Origin: Roseovarius sp.
Lineage (GTDB): Bacteria > Pseudomonadota > Alphaproteobacteria > Rhodobacterales > Rhodobacteraceae
Length of the DNA stretch: 64,000 nucleotides
Direction: 5' to 3'
Assembly: GCF_030373445.1 (NCBI RefSeq)
Contig: NZ_JAUCYU010000001.1
Coordinates: forward strand, 186,001 to 250,000
The notes beneath the pieces were generated by a model that was given only the letters and a program-made list of their open reading frames with translations, did not search any database and was not told the origin of the DNA. Shown here piece by piece: positions 44,527 through 52,503 of the stretch. The translations under genes and the position numbers were made by a program. The first letter of the stretch is position 1. The number at the start of each line of letters is the position of its first letter.

Positions 44527-46077
44527 TTACATCTGTTCGAACCGGCGGTAGTTCAACTCGCCCGACGGCGCGGTGTTGATCTTGATATCCGCCCGGTGGA
44601 GATAGGCCTCGGGCTCGTGGTTGATCCAGACATAGGCGCCCGTCTCGTCCATGATCTCCTGCATGCGAAGGTAGATTTCCTCGCGCTTGGCGGTGTCGGT
44701 CTCGGCGATGCCTTCGTCGTAGAGCCGGTCGAACTCCTCGTCCGTCCAGCGTTCCCAGTTCCAGATGCCGACCTGGCTCGACACGAACCACTGGGTCGAT
44801 TCATAGGGGTCGGGCGTGGTGGCATAGCGCATCAGCCACAGCTCCAGCTCCTGCCAGGTGTCGCCCTTGCTTTCCATGCCCATTTCCCAGAACGGGCCGC
44901 TGTCGACCGGAAGCACCTTCACGGTGATGCCCACGGCGGCCAGGTTGGCCTGGATGATCTGCGCGGTCAGCATCCGCTCCTGCTGGTTCAGCGTCCGCAG
45001 GGTCAGCTCCAGCCCGGAGACGCCCGCCTCCTCCAGAAGTGCCTTGGCCTTGGCCGGGTCATAGCTGTAATTGGTCTGCGAGCGCTGGCCCAGAAGGCCG
45101 GGGCAGACGATGCCGTTCGACTTGGTGGTGATGCCCGAATAGGCCCCCTGCAGGATCGACTCGACATCGACGGCGTGCTGGATCGCCTTCCGAACCTTGA
45201 CGTCCTGCAGCTTGGGATGCTCTGTGTTCATGCCCATCCACAGGTACTGAAGCTCGCCCGCAGTGGTGATGCCGGCATCCTCGGGCATCTCTTTCTGGTA
45301 GCGCGCCAGCGTGTCCGGGCTCAGCTCGGTACAGTCCATTTCACCCGCGTCGAAGGCCAGCTCCGAGGCCTTGACCTCGGTGATGACATGCGCCTCGACC
45401 CGCTCGTAGCCCGGCGCCGGGCCGGTCCATTCGGGGTTCAGCTCGAACACCACCCGCTGGCCGGGCGTGGCGCTGTAGGTGTAGGGCCCGCAGACCGCCG
45501 GGAAGTCGATGGTGAACTTGCCGCCGGCATCCTTGACCGCCTGTTCGCAGACAATCGCCCCCGGCCCATGGCAGAGCGTGACCATGAAGAACGGCGCGAA
45601 GGGCTTGTTCAGCACGATCGTCCCGGTCAGGTCGCCGGTCACCTCGACATGGTCCATGGCATCGAAATAGCCGGCCCAGTCGCTGTCCTTCATCCGCTCG
45701 TAGGAGAACTTCACGTCCGACGCCTTCAGCGTGCCGTAGCCGTTCGACCATTGCAGCCCCTCGGCCAGCTCGAAGTCGATCCGCGTGGGCTCGCTCTGCT
45801 CAAGCTTGGTCACGTAATAGGTCGGCCGCCAGGTGAAGGTGTCGCCCTCCTGCACGTACTCGGCCAGGAACGGAAGGCACTGTTTCTGCGCCTCCACCTC
45901 GCTGCCGCCGACCATGAAGCCCGGGTCGAGCACGTTGTTGTCGCCGTCGATGCGCACGCGCAGCACCTTGCCCATCTCCGCCCGGCCCATGGTGGGCCAG
46001 CCGGTCGTCATCGTCGCCGCGCCGATGGCGGCCGTCGAGGCAAGGAAGCCCCGGCGCGAAAGTGTCGGTTTGGTCAT
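44527..46077 (-). CDS. dppA: Dipeptide/oligopeptide-type ABC binding protein DppA, Tat-exported
   Basis: 516-residue SBP_bac_5 receptor with a twin-arginine signal (LSRRGFLASTAAIGAAT) and typical segments such as IDFELAEGLQWSNG (LR-GVKFHDG equivalent), DVKFSYERMKD and DPYESTQWF. Ligand could be a peptide, opine or other amine; neighbouring hydrolases favour a peptide- or amide-bonded substrate. First gene of dppA-B-C-DF on the minus strand, followed by the C69 hydrolase gene. Confidence 0.88.
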   Translation of the reverse strand: MTKPTLSRRGFLASTAAIGAATMTTGWPTMGRAEMGKVLRVRIDGDNNVLDPGFMVGGSEVEAQKQCLPFLAEYVQEGDTFTWRPTYYVTKLEQSEPTRIDFELAEGLQWSNGYGTLKASDVKFSYERMKDSDWAGYFDAMDHVEVTGDLTGTIVLNKPFAPFFMVTLCHGPGAIVCEQAVKDAGGKFTIDFPAVCGPYTYSATPGQRVVFELNPEWTGPAPGYERVEAHVITEVKASELAFDAGEMDCTELSPDTLARYQKEMPEDAGITTAGELQYLWMGMNTEHPKLQDVKVRKAIQHAVDVESILQGAYSGITTKSNGIVCPGLLGQRSQTNYSYDPAKAKALLEEAGVSGLELTLRTLNQQERMLTAQIIQANLAAVGITVKVLPVDSGPFWEMGMESKGDTWQELELWLMRYATTPDPYESTQWFVSSQVGIWNWERWTDEEFDRLYDEGIAETDTAKREEIYLRMQEIMDETGAYVWINHEPEAYLHRADIKINTAPSGELNYRRFEQM

Positions 46078-46131
46078 GTCATACTCCCTGGTGTGTTCTC
46101 TTTTGTTTCCACAAGTCTAGTCGTTGCGCGG

Positions 46132-46179
46132 TTTCGCGATCCATTTCGCGTGATTTCGCGAAGTGACGCTATGTTCGCG
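46132..46179. promoter_or_regulatory. TTTCGCG direct repeats upstream of dppA
   Basis: TTTCGCG at 46132, 46144 and 46154, plus TTCGCG at 46174, 55-102 nt before dppA. The same motif recurs at 48297 and (TTTCGTG) 48307 in the cocE/XRE divergent promoter. Candidate binding array for the XRE regulator. Confidence 0.55.
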
Positions 46180-46192
46180 CTAATTGGCGAAA

Positions 46193-48208
46193 TTACTGGA
46201 AGTCCCGCGCGATCGTCTCTTCCCATGTCAGGTCCTCGATCAGCGTCTCGCCCTCCCAGGCCCGCATCCGGGCCGAGATGTGGAAATCATGGGCATCCGA
46301 GGTGAGCTTGGTCTTGGTCTCGGTCCGCACCGACCAGCCGTCGCGCGAGACCTCGAAATACCACTCGGTCTCGCCCGTCGTGGTATCCGGGTCGTCGCCC
46401 GTGACCGAGTACCGCTCATACCCCTGCTCATGAAGGGTCAGGTCGTTGTCGAGGTAGCGCAGCCGCCCGCTGCCGTCGCCCATCTGCATCTCGACCTTGC
46501 CGGTCGCGGCGTCCTCGAGGATGCGCTGGTATTCCTCCACCGGCTCCAGCTCCTCGATCGGCAGCGGCGGCGGCAGTTGGGCGGGCGCGAATTCGGCAAG
46601 CCTGTCATCTTCCGCCGAGGGCGTGCGCAGGGGCATTTCCAGGTAGCTGCCCTCGGTATGCACCGTCATCGTCACGGCCTCGGGCGCGGTCCAGATCATC
46701 GGGAAATAGCTGGTCGACAGGCCCAGCCGCAGGCGGTGCCCGACAGGGAAGTTCTGCGCCACGTGCTTCATCGGGATGGTGATCTCGTAGACCTTGCCGG
46801 GCTCCAGCATCTCCGGCGTCTCGTGGCTGTCGCGGTGGGTCAGGTTGAACACCCCGAAGCTGACACGCGTCGAGGCGCCGTCGGGCGCCACGTCGCAGAT
46901 TCGCGCACCCAGTGTCGCCACCGGCCTGTCGACCGACACGCGCAGCACCACGTTGGCATCGCCCGCCATCTCCAGCGGTTCGGTCAGCGGCGCGGTCTCG
47001 AAACACAGGCTGCCGGCATCCTCGCGCCGCTGGTCGATCGGCGCATCCCCGGGCGAGGAATAGGCGCACCATTTCCCCGACCCCATGCCGACCCAGAGCG
47101 GCGAGTGATGCTCGAGCGTGCCCTTCGCCCCCGGTTCCCCGGGCGACAGCGCCCCGTCCGCCCCAAGATGGAACGGCGTCCGCGTGATGTTGGGCGAGGG
47201 CCAGGACGGTTCCGCCACCCAGCGGCCGGGGCGGCTTTCATACCACCCGGCGGGCGGCACGCTGTCCTGCATGTAAAGCCGCAAGGGCGGCTCGTCCATG
47301 ATGCCGGTCGCCTCGCCCTTCAGCCAGTGATCCCACCAGCGCAGCTCCTCGCTCAGGAAATCCATCGCCGGGCCGGGCTGGCCGATATGCGGATACCGGT
47401 GCGCCCAGGGGCCCACCAGCCCCTTGGCCGGGCCGGGCAGGTTCTCGACCAGCCGGAACACCGACCGGCAATAGCCATCGGCCCAGCCCGAAACGGCATA
47501 GACCGGGATCTGCACCTTCGACCAATCCTCGCAGATCGAGCCGTGCTTCCAGAAATCGTCGCGCCGCTGATGCTCCAGCCAGGTCTTCAGCCACAGGCCA
47601 CTGCCCCGCAGCCGCTCGCGCCACATCTCGCGCCACGCCTCGCCCACGTTCTCCGGGTCGGGCGGCAGGGTGTTGCGCCCGAACATGATCGACGCCCAGC
47701 CCAACTGCTCGGTCAGCATGCAGCCGCCCATGTAGTGGATATCGTCGGCATAGCGGTCATCGGTCGAGCACAGCGTGATGATCGTCTTCAGCGCCGGCGG
47801 CTGCATCGCGGCGATCTGCAGCCCGTTGAACCCGCCCCAGGAAATCCCGATCATGCCGACATTGCCGTCGCACCACGGCTGCTCGGCCAGCCAGGCGATG
47901 GCGTCGCAGCCGTCCTGCAACTCCTGCGGGGTGTATTCATCCACCATCAGCCCTTCCGAATCCCCCGCCCCGCGCAGGTCGAGCCGCACCACGGCATAGC
48001 CATGCGCCGCCAGGTGCGGCTGCATCGTCGCATCCCGTTTCGCGGTCAGGTCGTTCTTCCGATAGGGCAGGTATTCGAGGATCACCGGCACCGGCTGATC
48101 CACCGCCGTCACCGGCCGCCAGATCCGCGCCGCCAGCTTGCAGCCATCGGGCATCGGAACGGTGGTATGGGGGATGATTTCGATGTCCTGCGGATACTCG
48201 TTCTTCAT
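46193..48208 (-). CDS. CocE/NonD-family hydrolase (X-Pro dipeptidyl-peptidase S15 type)
   Basis: 671 residues. N-terminal alpha/beta hydrolase domain: LDLRGAGDSEG near 75, nucleophile motif GISWGGFNG near 120, GWADGYCRSV near 240. C-terminal jelly-roll domain of the S15 family (ANVVLRVSVDRPVATLGARICDVAPDG). Hydrolyses esters or amides, such as X-Pro peptides, cocaine-type esters or acyl-amino compounds. ATG 48208 has AGGGAG upstream. Sits upstream of dppA in the same direction; separated from XRE by a divergent promoter. Confidence 0.85.
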   Translation of the reverse strand: MKNEYPQDIEIIPHTTVPMPDGCKLAARIWRPVTAVDQPVPVILEYLPYRKNDLTAKRDATMQPHLAAHGYAVVRLDLRGAGDSEGLMVDEYTPQELQDGCDAIAWLAEQPWCDGNVGMIGISWGGFNGLQIAAMQPPALKTIITLCSTDDRYADDIHYMGGCMLTEQLGWASIMFGRNTLPPDPENVGEAWREMWRERLRGSGLWLKTWLEHQRRDDFWKHGSICEDWSKVQIPVYAVSGWADGYCRSVFRLVENLPGPAKGLVGPWAHRYPHIGQPGPAMDFLSEELRWWDHWLKGEATGIMDEPPLRLYMQDSVPPAGWYESRPGRWVAEPSWPSPNITRTPFHLGADGALSPGEPGAKGTLEHHSPLWVGMGSGKWCAYSSPGDAPIDQRREDAGSLCFETAPLTEPLEMAGDANVVLRVSVDRPVATLGARICDVAPDGASTRVSFGVFNLTHRDSHETPEMLEPGKVYEITIPMKHVAQNFPVGHRLRLGLSTSYFPMIWTAPEAVTMTVHTEGSYLEMPLRTPSAEDDRLAEFAPAQLPPPLPIEELEPVEEYQRILEDAATGKVEMQMGDGSGRLRYLDNDLTLHEQGYERYSVTGDDPDTTTGETEWYFEVSRDGWSVRTETKTKLTSDAHDFHISARMRAWEGETLIEDLTWEETIARDFQ

Positions 48209-48296
48209 CTCTGGGCACTCCCTGTCGCGCGCAAATCCCGGGCACTGCCGGCCCGTTTCCGGGCCCGAGCCTCGCCGAGATCGACCCGCATTCCAA

Positions 48297-48344
48297 TTTC
48301 GCGGGGTTTCGTGACTTGACACTGTTCTGACTTCAGTATGCGAT
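48297..48344. promoter_or_regulatory. cocE-XRE divergent promoter with TTTCGCG/TTTCGTG repeats
   Basis: TTTCGCG (48297-48303) and TTTCGTG (48307-48313) at 10-bp spacing. They immediately precede a TTGACA -35 box (48316-48321) facing the XRE gene. A weak -10 box 17 nt later would put transcription start at or next to ATG 48351, so a leaderless mRNA is possible. Confidence 0.5.
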
Positions 48345-48350
48345 AGACAC

Positions 48351-49163
48351 ATGGCTACCGACTTCAGCGCCAACCTCAACCTCCTGTGCAGCTATCAACG
48401 CTCCATTGCCGAGGTCTGCCGCAAGCTCAAACTGAACCGGCAACAGTTCAACCGCTACCTCAACGGCCAGTCACGCCCGTCACGCCACAACATGAGGCGC
48501 ATCTGCGATTATTTCGGCGTCACCGAATCCGAGATCCTGATGGAGCATGCCCAGTTCGAGCAGATGATCACCCTGCGCCGCCGCCCCGTCGAACGGACCG
48601 AACTGGAACGCCCCCTCACCCACCTGCAAACCCTCTATGGCCACTCGCAGGACCTGCAGAAATACACCGGCTTCTACTTCCGCTACTTCTATTCCTTCGG
48701 CAACAAGGGCATGGTCTTCCGTTCGCTTGCCACCATCTACCGCGAGGAGGGGCGCTATTACTGGAAGAACATCGAGATCCTGCGCGACCAGTCCACCGGC
48801 CGCACCACCGGGCTGAACAAGTACGAGGGGCTGGTCTTCTTCCTGGCCGACCGGATCTACATCATGGAATACGAAAGCCTCGAGGTGAATTCGATCACCC
48901 AGATGACGCTCTACCCCAGCTACCAGCACCGGCTCGACTGTCTCTACGGCATCCAGACCGGCGGGCCCACGCGCCGCGGCCGCAAACCCGGCGCCTCCCG
49001 CGTGGCGCTGGAATACCTCGGCCGCAACATCGACGTGAAACAGGCCCTGCGCCAGACCGGCCTCTTCGACCCCTCCACCGGCGCCATCCGCGACGACATC
49101 GCCAGCGCCATCGTCAACACCATCGAGCCGGGCGATTTCGTGCTGGAAATCGAGGCGCCCTAG
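48351..49163 (+). CDS. XRE-type helix-turn-helix regulator with large C-terminal domain
   Basis: 270 residues. N-terminal HTH: YQRSIAEVCRKLKLNRQQFNRYLNGQSRPSRHNMRRICDYFGVTE. The remaining ~200 residues (FYFRYFYSFGNKGMVFRSL ... FVLEIEAP) show no recognised enzyme motif and probably form a ligand-binding domain. Divergent from cocE and sharing TTTCGCG-type repeats with the dppA promoter, so it is the likely controller of the peptide/amide cluster. No ribosome site is evident. Confidence 0.75.
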   Translation: MATDFSANLNLLCSYQRSIAEVCRKLKLNRQQFNRYLNGQSRPSRHNMRRICDYFGVTESEILMEHAQFEQMITLRRRPVERTELERPLTHLQTLYGHSQDLQKYTGFYFRYFYSFGNKGMVFRSLATIYREEGRYYWKNIEILRDQSTGRTTGLNKYEGLVFFLADRIYIMEYESLEVNSITQMTLYPSYQHRLDCLYGIQTGGPTRRGRKPGASRVALEYLGRNIDVKQALRQTGLFDPSTGAIRDDIASAIVNTIEPGDFVLEIEAP

Positions 49164-50008
49164 GGGCGGCAGCCCGCCATCAGCCGGTAGACGATCTGCG
49201 CCGTGGTGAAATCCCACGCCGTGTTGCCGTCAGGCGCCAGTTCCACCACGTCGAACCCCACGCAGCGCCGCCCCTTCAGCGCGTGCTCCACCAGCTGCAG
49301 CGCCTGGTAATAGCCCAGCCCCCCCGGCACCGGCGTGCCCGTGGCGGGCATCAGCGAGGGGTCGAGCCCGTCCACGTCGAAGCTGACATAGACCAGCTCC
49401 GGGAAATCCTCCGGCAGGTCGACCGCGTGGATATTCCCCGTCACCAACTCCTCGGCATCGGCGAAGAACACCCCGTTCCGGTCGCGGCTCTCCACCTCCT
49501 GCTGACAGAGCGCCCGTACGCCGAACTGCGCCAGCCTGACCCCATCCTCGGCCAACAGATGCATCACCGAGGCGTGCGAATGTTTCTCCCCCTGGTAGGC
49601 GATCCGCAGATCCGCATGGGCGTCGATCTGCACCAGCCCCACCGGCTGGCCCAGCGCCCTTGCCACGCCACTTACCGCGCCATAGCTCAGCGAATGCTCG
49701 CCCCCCAGCGTCACCGGCATCCGGCCCGCTTTCACTGCCGCTTCCGTCCGCTTGGCCAGCCGCTCCATCACCTCCGGCAACGGCCCGTCGCAATCGACGG
49801 GCGCTTCGGTGAAAATCCCGTCCGCGCAAGGTTCCGCAGTCCCAACCAACCGCTCCAATTCGTTCGACGCCTCGATGATCGCCGCCGGCCCCTTGGCCGT
49901 CCCGGCCCCGTAAGACACCGTCCGCTCCAAGGGCACCGGGATCACGCGAAACCGCGCATCCTCGCCCCGCTCCGCCTCGGTCAATTCGCTGTCGAGAAAC
50001 ACGCTCAT
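49160..50008 (-). CDS. speB: Agmatinase (ureohydrolase family)
   Basis: 282 residues. Binuclear manganese ligands in GGEHS (H105), DAHAD (D129, H131, D133) and SFDVDGLDPS. Predicted to cut agmatine to putrescine and urea. ATG 50008 is chosen because the in-frame extension to 50080 overlaps nspC coding sequence. Overlaps nspC by 4 bp; last gene of the polyamine operon. Its 3' end overlaps the convergent XRE gene by 4 bp. Operon context favours agmatinase over arginase or guanidinobutyrase. Confidence 0.85.
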   Translation of the reverse strand: MSVFLDSELTEAERGEDARFRVIPVPLERTVSYGAGTAKGPAAIIEASNELERLVGTAEPCADGIFTEAPVDCDGPLPEVMERLAKRTEAAVKAGRMPVTLGGEHSLSYGAVSGVARALGQPVGLVQIDAHADLRIAYQGEKHSHASVMHLLAEDGVRLAQFGVRALCQQEVESRDRNGVFFADAEELVTGNIHAVDLPEDFPELVYVSFDVDGLDPSLMPATGTPVPGGLGYYQALQLVEHALKGRRCVGFDVVELAPDGNTAWDFTTAQIVYRLMAGCRP

Positions 50009-51174
50009 GACAACCGCCCCCTGAAATCCTCGTAGCCGAATTCGCGGATCATCCGCAGCTCGTCCGTCCGGCTGTCCCACAACGCAATCGCCGGCAGCGG
50101 CACGCCGTTGAACGTGTTGGTCTTGACCATCGAGTAATGCGCCTGGTCAAGGAAGGCGAACCGGTCGCCGATCTTCAGCGGATGTGCCCAGGTATATTCC
50201 CCGATCACGTCACCGGCCAGACAGGACGGCCCGCCCAGCCGATAGGTCTGCCCCGCTTCGGCCTCCCCCATCAGCGCGGGCCGATAGGGCGCCTCGATCA
50301 CGTCGGGCATGTGGCAGGTGGCGGAGATATCGGTGATCGCCAGCGGCATCCCGTTCACCGGCAGGTCGAGCACTTCGCCCACCAGTATCCCGGCATCCAG
50401 CGCCACCGCCTCGCCCGGTTCAAGGTAGACGTCCACCCCATAGGTCTCGCGGATATACTTGATGAAATCGACCAAGGTATCCCGGTCGTAATCCCCGCGC
50501 GAAATATGGTGTCCGCCACCAAAGTTCAGCCATTTCAGATCGTTAAGCCACGGCTGCAACCGCGGCTCAACCGCCTCCCACGTGCGCAGCAAGGGCTCCA
50601 CCCCCTGCTCGCAGAGCGTATGCATGTGCAGCCCGTCGACGCCCTCCAGCGCCTCGGCGTTCAACTGGCTCACCGGCGTCCCCAGCCGCGAACAGGGCGC
50701 GCAGGGGTCGTATTTCTCGACCTCGCCCTCGGAATGCTCGGGGTTGATGCGCAGGCCCACCTGCCGCCCGGCCTCTTGGCATTTGGCCAGAAACCGCGCC
50801 TTCTGCTCCGGGCTGTTGAAGATCACGTGATCCGACAGCGCAATGATCTCGTCGATCTCGCTGTCCTTGTAGCCGGCACAGAAGGTAGCAACCTCGCCGC
50901 CATATTCCTCGCGCCCCAGCCGTGCCTCGTAAATGCCGCTGGCACAGGTGCCGCCGAGATACTGCCGCACCATCGGCGCCAGCGCGAACATCGAGAACGC
51001 CTTCAAGGCCGACAGCACATGCGCCCCCGACCGCTCCGACACCTCGGCCAGAACCGACAGGTTCCTTTCCACCGCCGCCGCGTCCACCACGAAACAGGGG
51101 CTCGGCACGCGGCTCAGGTCGAAGTCGAGAAACGCCCCGGCCTCACCGGCCTGTGTCTGCATCATCCCGGCCAT
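50005..51174 (-). CDS. nspC: Carboxynorspermidine/carboxyspermidine decarboxylase
   Basis: 389 residues, alanine-racemase-fold PLP decarboxylase with K58 in LSALKAFS, LNFGGGHHISRGDYD, and LEPGEAVALDAG. Active-site region DISATCHMPDVIEAPYRP and GPSCLAGD is typical of NspC. Converts carboxyspermidine to spermidine. ATG 51174 follows AAGGAG. Confidence 0.9.
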   Translation of the reverse strand: MAGMMQTQAGEAGAFLDFDLSRVPSPCFVVDAAAVERNLSVLAEVSERSGAHVLSALKAFSMFALAPMVRQYLGGTCASGIYEARLGREEYGGEVATFCAGYKDSEIDEIIALSDHVIFNSPEQKARFLAKCQEAGRQVGLRINPEHSEGEVEKYDPCAPCSRLGTPVSQLNAEALEGVDGLHMHTLCEQGVEPLLRTWEAVEPRLQPWLNDLKWLNFGGGHHISRGDYDRDTLVDFIKYIRETYGVDVYLEPGEAVALDAGILVGEVLDLPVNGMPLAITDISATCHMPDVIEAPYRPALMGEAEAGQTYRLGGPSCLAGDVIGEYTWAHPLKIGDRFAFLDQAHYSMVKTNTFNGVPLPAIALWDSRTDELRMIREFGYEDFRGRLS

Positions 51175-51240
51175 CTGTCGCTCCTTCCGTCAAAGGGCAA
51201 GGTCCCGGACAGTCAATCCGGGACCCCCAAGAAACACCCG

Positions 51241-51259
51241 CCCCGGGCCTGACCCGGGG
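51241..51259. repeat. REP-like unit, family 1, partial copy 3
   Basis: CCCCGGG/CCCGGGG hairpin identical to the first half of the units at 35031 and 35392, here inside the polyamine operon between nspC and carboxynorspermidine synthase. The second hairpin is absent. Confidence 0.65.
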
Positions 51260-51283
51260 CCTCTGGCCTCAGCCCCGGCGCCC

Positions 51284-52492
51284 TCAGAACTCCACCGGCC
51301 CGCCAAGCTCATGCACCTGCCACGGCAGGCCCTGCGTGTTCAGCATGTCCATGAAGTCATCCGGGTCGAGCTGCTCCATGTTCCAGACCCCCGGCTCGAC
51401 CCAGTTGCCCTTCAGCACCTGCGCCGCCCCGATCATCGCCGGAACGCCGGTGGTATAACTCACCGCCTGGCTCCCGACCTCGCGGTAACACTCCTCGTGG
51501 TCGCAGATGTTGTAGATGTAATAGGTCTTCTCGCCGCCCTCGAGCGACTCGCCCGTCGCGATGTCACCGATGCAGGCCTTGCCCTTGGTCTGTTCGCCCA
51601 GATCGCCCGGATCGGGCAGCAGCGTCTTCAGGAACTGGATCGGGATGATCTCGACCCCGTTATGCATCACCGGGTCGATCCGGGTCATGCCGACATTCTC
51701 CAGCACCTTGGCATGCATGATGTAGGCATCGCCAAAGGTCATCCAGAACCGCGCCCGCTCGATCTCGGGGAAGTGCTTGGACAGGCTCTCCAGCTCCTCG
51801 TGATACATCAGGTACATGTTCTTCGGCCCGATGCCGGGAAAGTCGAACTCCACCTTGTGCGTCATCGCCGGCGTGAACTTCCACTCGCCGCCTTCCCAGT
51901 GCTTGGCCTCCTGCAGCACCTCGCGCAGGTTGATCTCGGGGTTGAAGTTGGTGGCGAACGCCTGGTCGTTCGAGCCGCCATTGGCGTCCAGAACGTCGAT
52001 CTGCCGGATCGACTTCAACTTGTGCTTCTTGAGCCACGTGGCGAACACGCTCGTCACCCCCGGGTCGAACCCCGAGCCGAGGATCGCCACCAGGCCGGCT
52101 TCCTTGAACTTGTCCTGGTAGGCCCATTGCCACTTGTATTCGAACTTCGCCTCGTCCTCCGGCTCGTAGTTGGCCGTATCGAGGTAATGGCACCCGGCTT
52201 CGAGACAGGCATCCATCAGCTTCAGGTCCTGGTAAGGCAGCGCGAGGTTCACCAGAAGCTCGGCCCCCGTCTCCTTGATCAGCGCAACCGTCGCCGCCAC
52301 GTCCATCGCGTCAAGCTGGGCGGTCTTGATCTCGACCCCCACCCGCTCCTTCACGCTCTTGGCAATCGCATCGCATTTCGCCTTCGTCCGGCTGGCCAGC
52401 GTGATATCCGTGAAGATATCGCTGTTCATCGCCATCTTGTGCACCGCGGCATGGCTGACGCCGCCGGCGCCCACAACTAGCGTCTTGCTCAT
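51284..52492 (-). CDS. Carboxynorspermidine/carboxyspermidine synthase (saccharopine-dehydrogenase family)
   Basis: 402 residues. Nucleotide motif VVGAGGVSHAAVHK at the N-terminus, LVNLALPYQDLKLMDACLEAG, YLDTANYEPEDEAKFEYKWQ, and ILGSGFDPGVTSVFATW. Predicted to condense aspartate semialdehyde with putrescine (or diaminopropane) using NADPH to give the carboxylated triamine. ATG 52492 is preceded by GAGGAG. Middle gene of speA-CASDH-nspC-speB, which together forms a complete arginine-to-spermidine route. Confidence 0.9.
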   Translation of the reverse strand: MSKTLVVGAGGVSHAAVHKMAMNSDIFTDITLASRTKAKCDAIAKSVKERVGVEIKTAQLDAMDVAATVALIKETGAELLVNLALPYQDLKLMDACLEAGCHYLDTANYEPEDEAKFEYKWQWAYQDKFKEAGLVAILGSGFDPGVTSVFATWLKKHKLKSIRQIDVLDANGGSNDQAFATNFNPEINLREVLQEAKHWEGGEWKFTPAMTHKVEFDFPGIGPKNMYLMYHEELESLSKHFPEIERARFWMTFGDAYIMHAKVLENVGMTRIDPVMHNGVEIIPIQFLKTLLPDPGDLGEQTKGKACIGDIATGESLEGGEKTYYIYNICDHEECYREVGSQAVSYTTGVPAMIGAAQVLKGNWVEPGVWNMEQLDPDDFMDMLNTQGLPWQVHELGGPVEF

Positions 52493-52503
52493 GGGTCTTC
52501 TCC

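Noticed and set aside
40498..48319. Very long plus-strand open frames (700-790 codons) opposite the Dpp, CocE and ATPase genes
   Set aside because: They are typical antisense open frames of high-GC codon use. They lack ribosome sites and give His/Arg/Pro-rich nonsense proteins, while the minus strand has clear family motifs.
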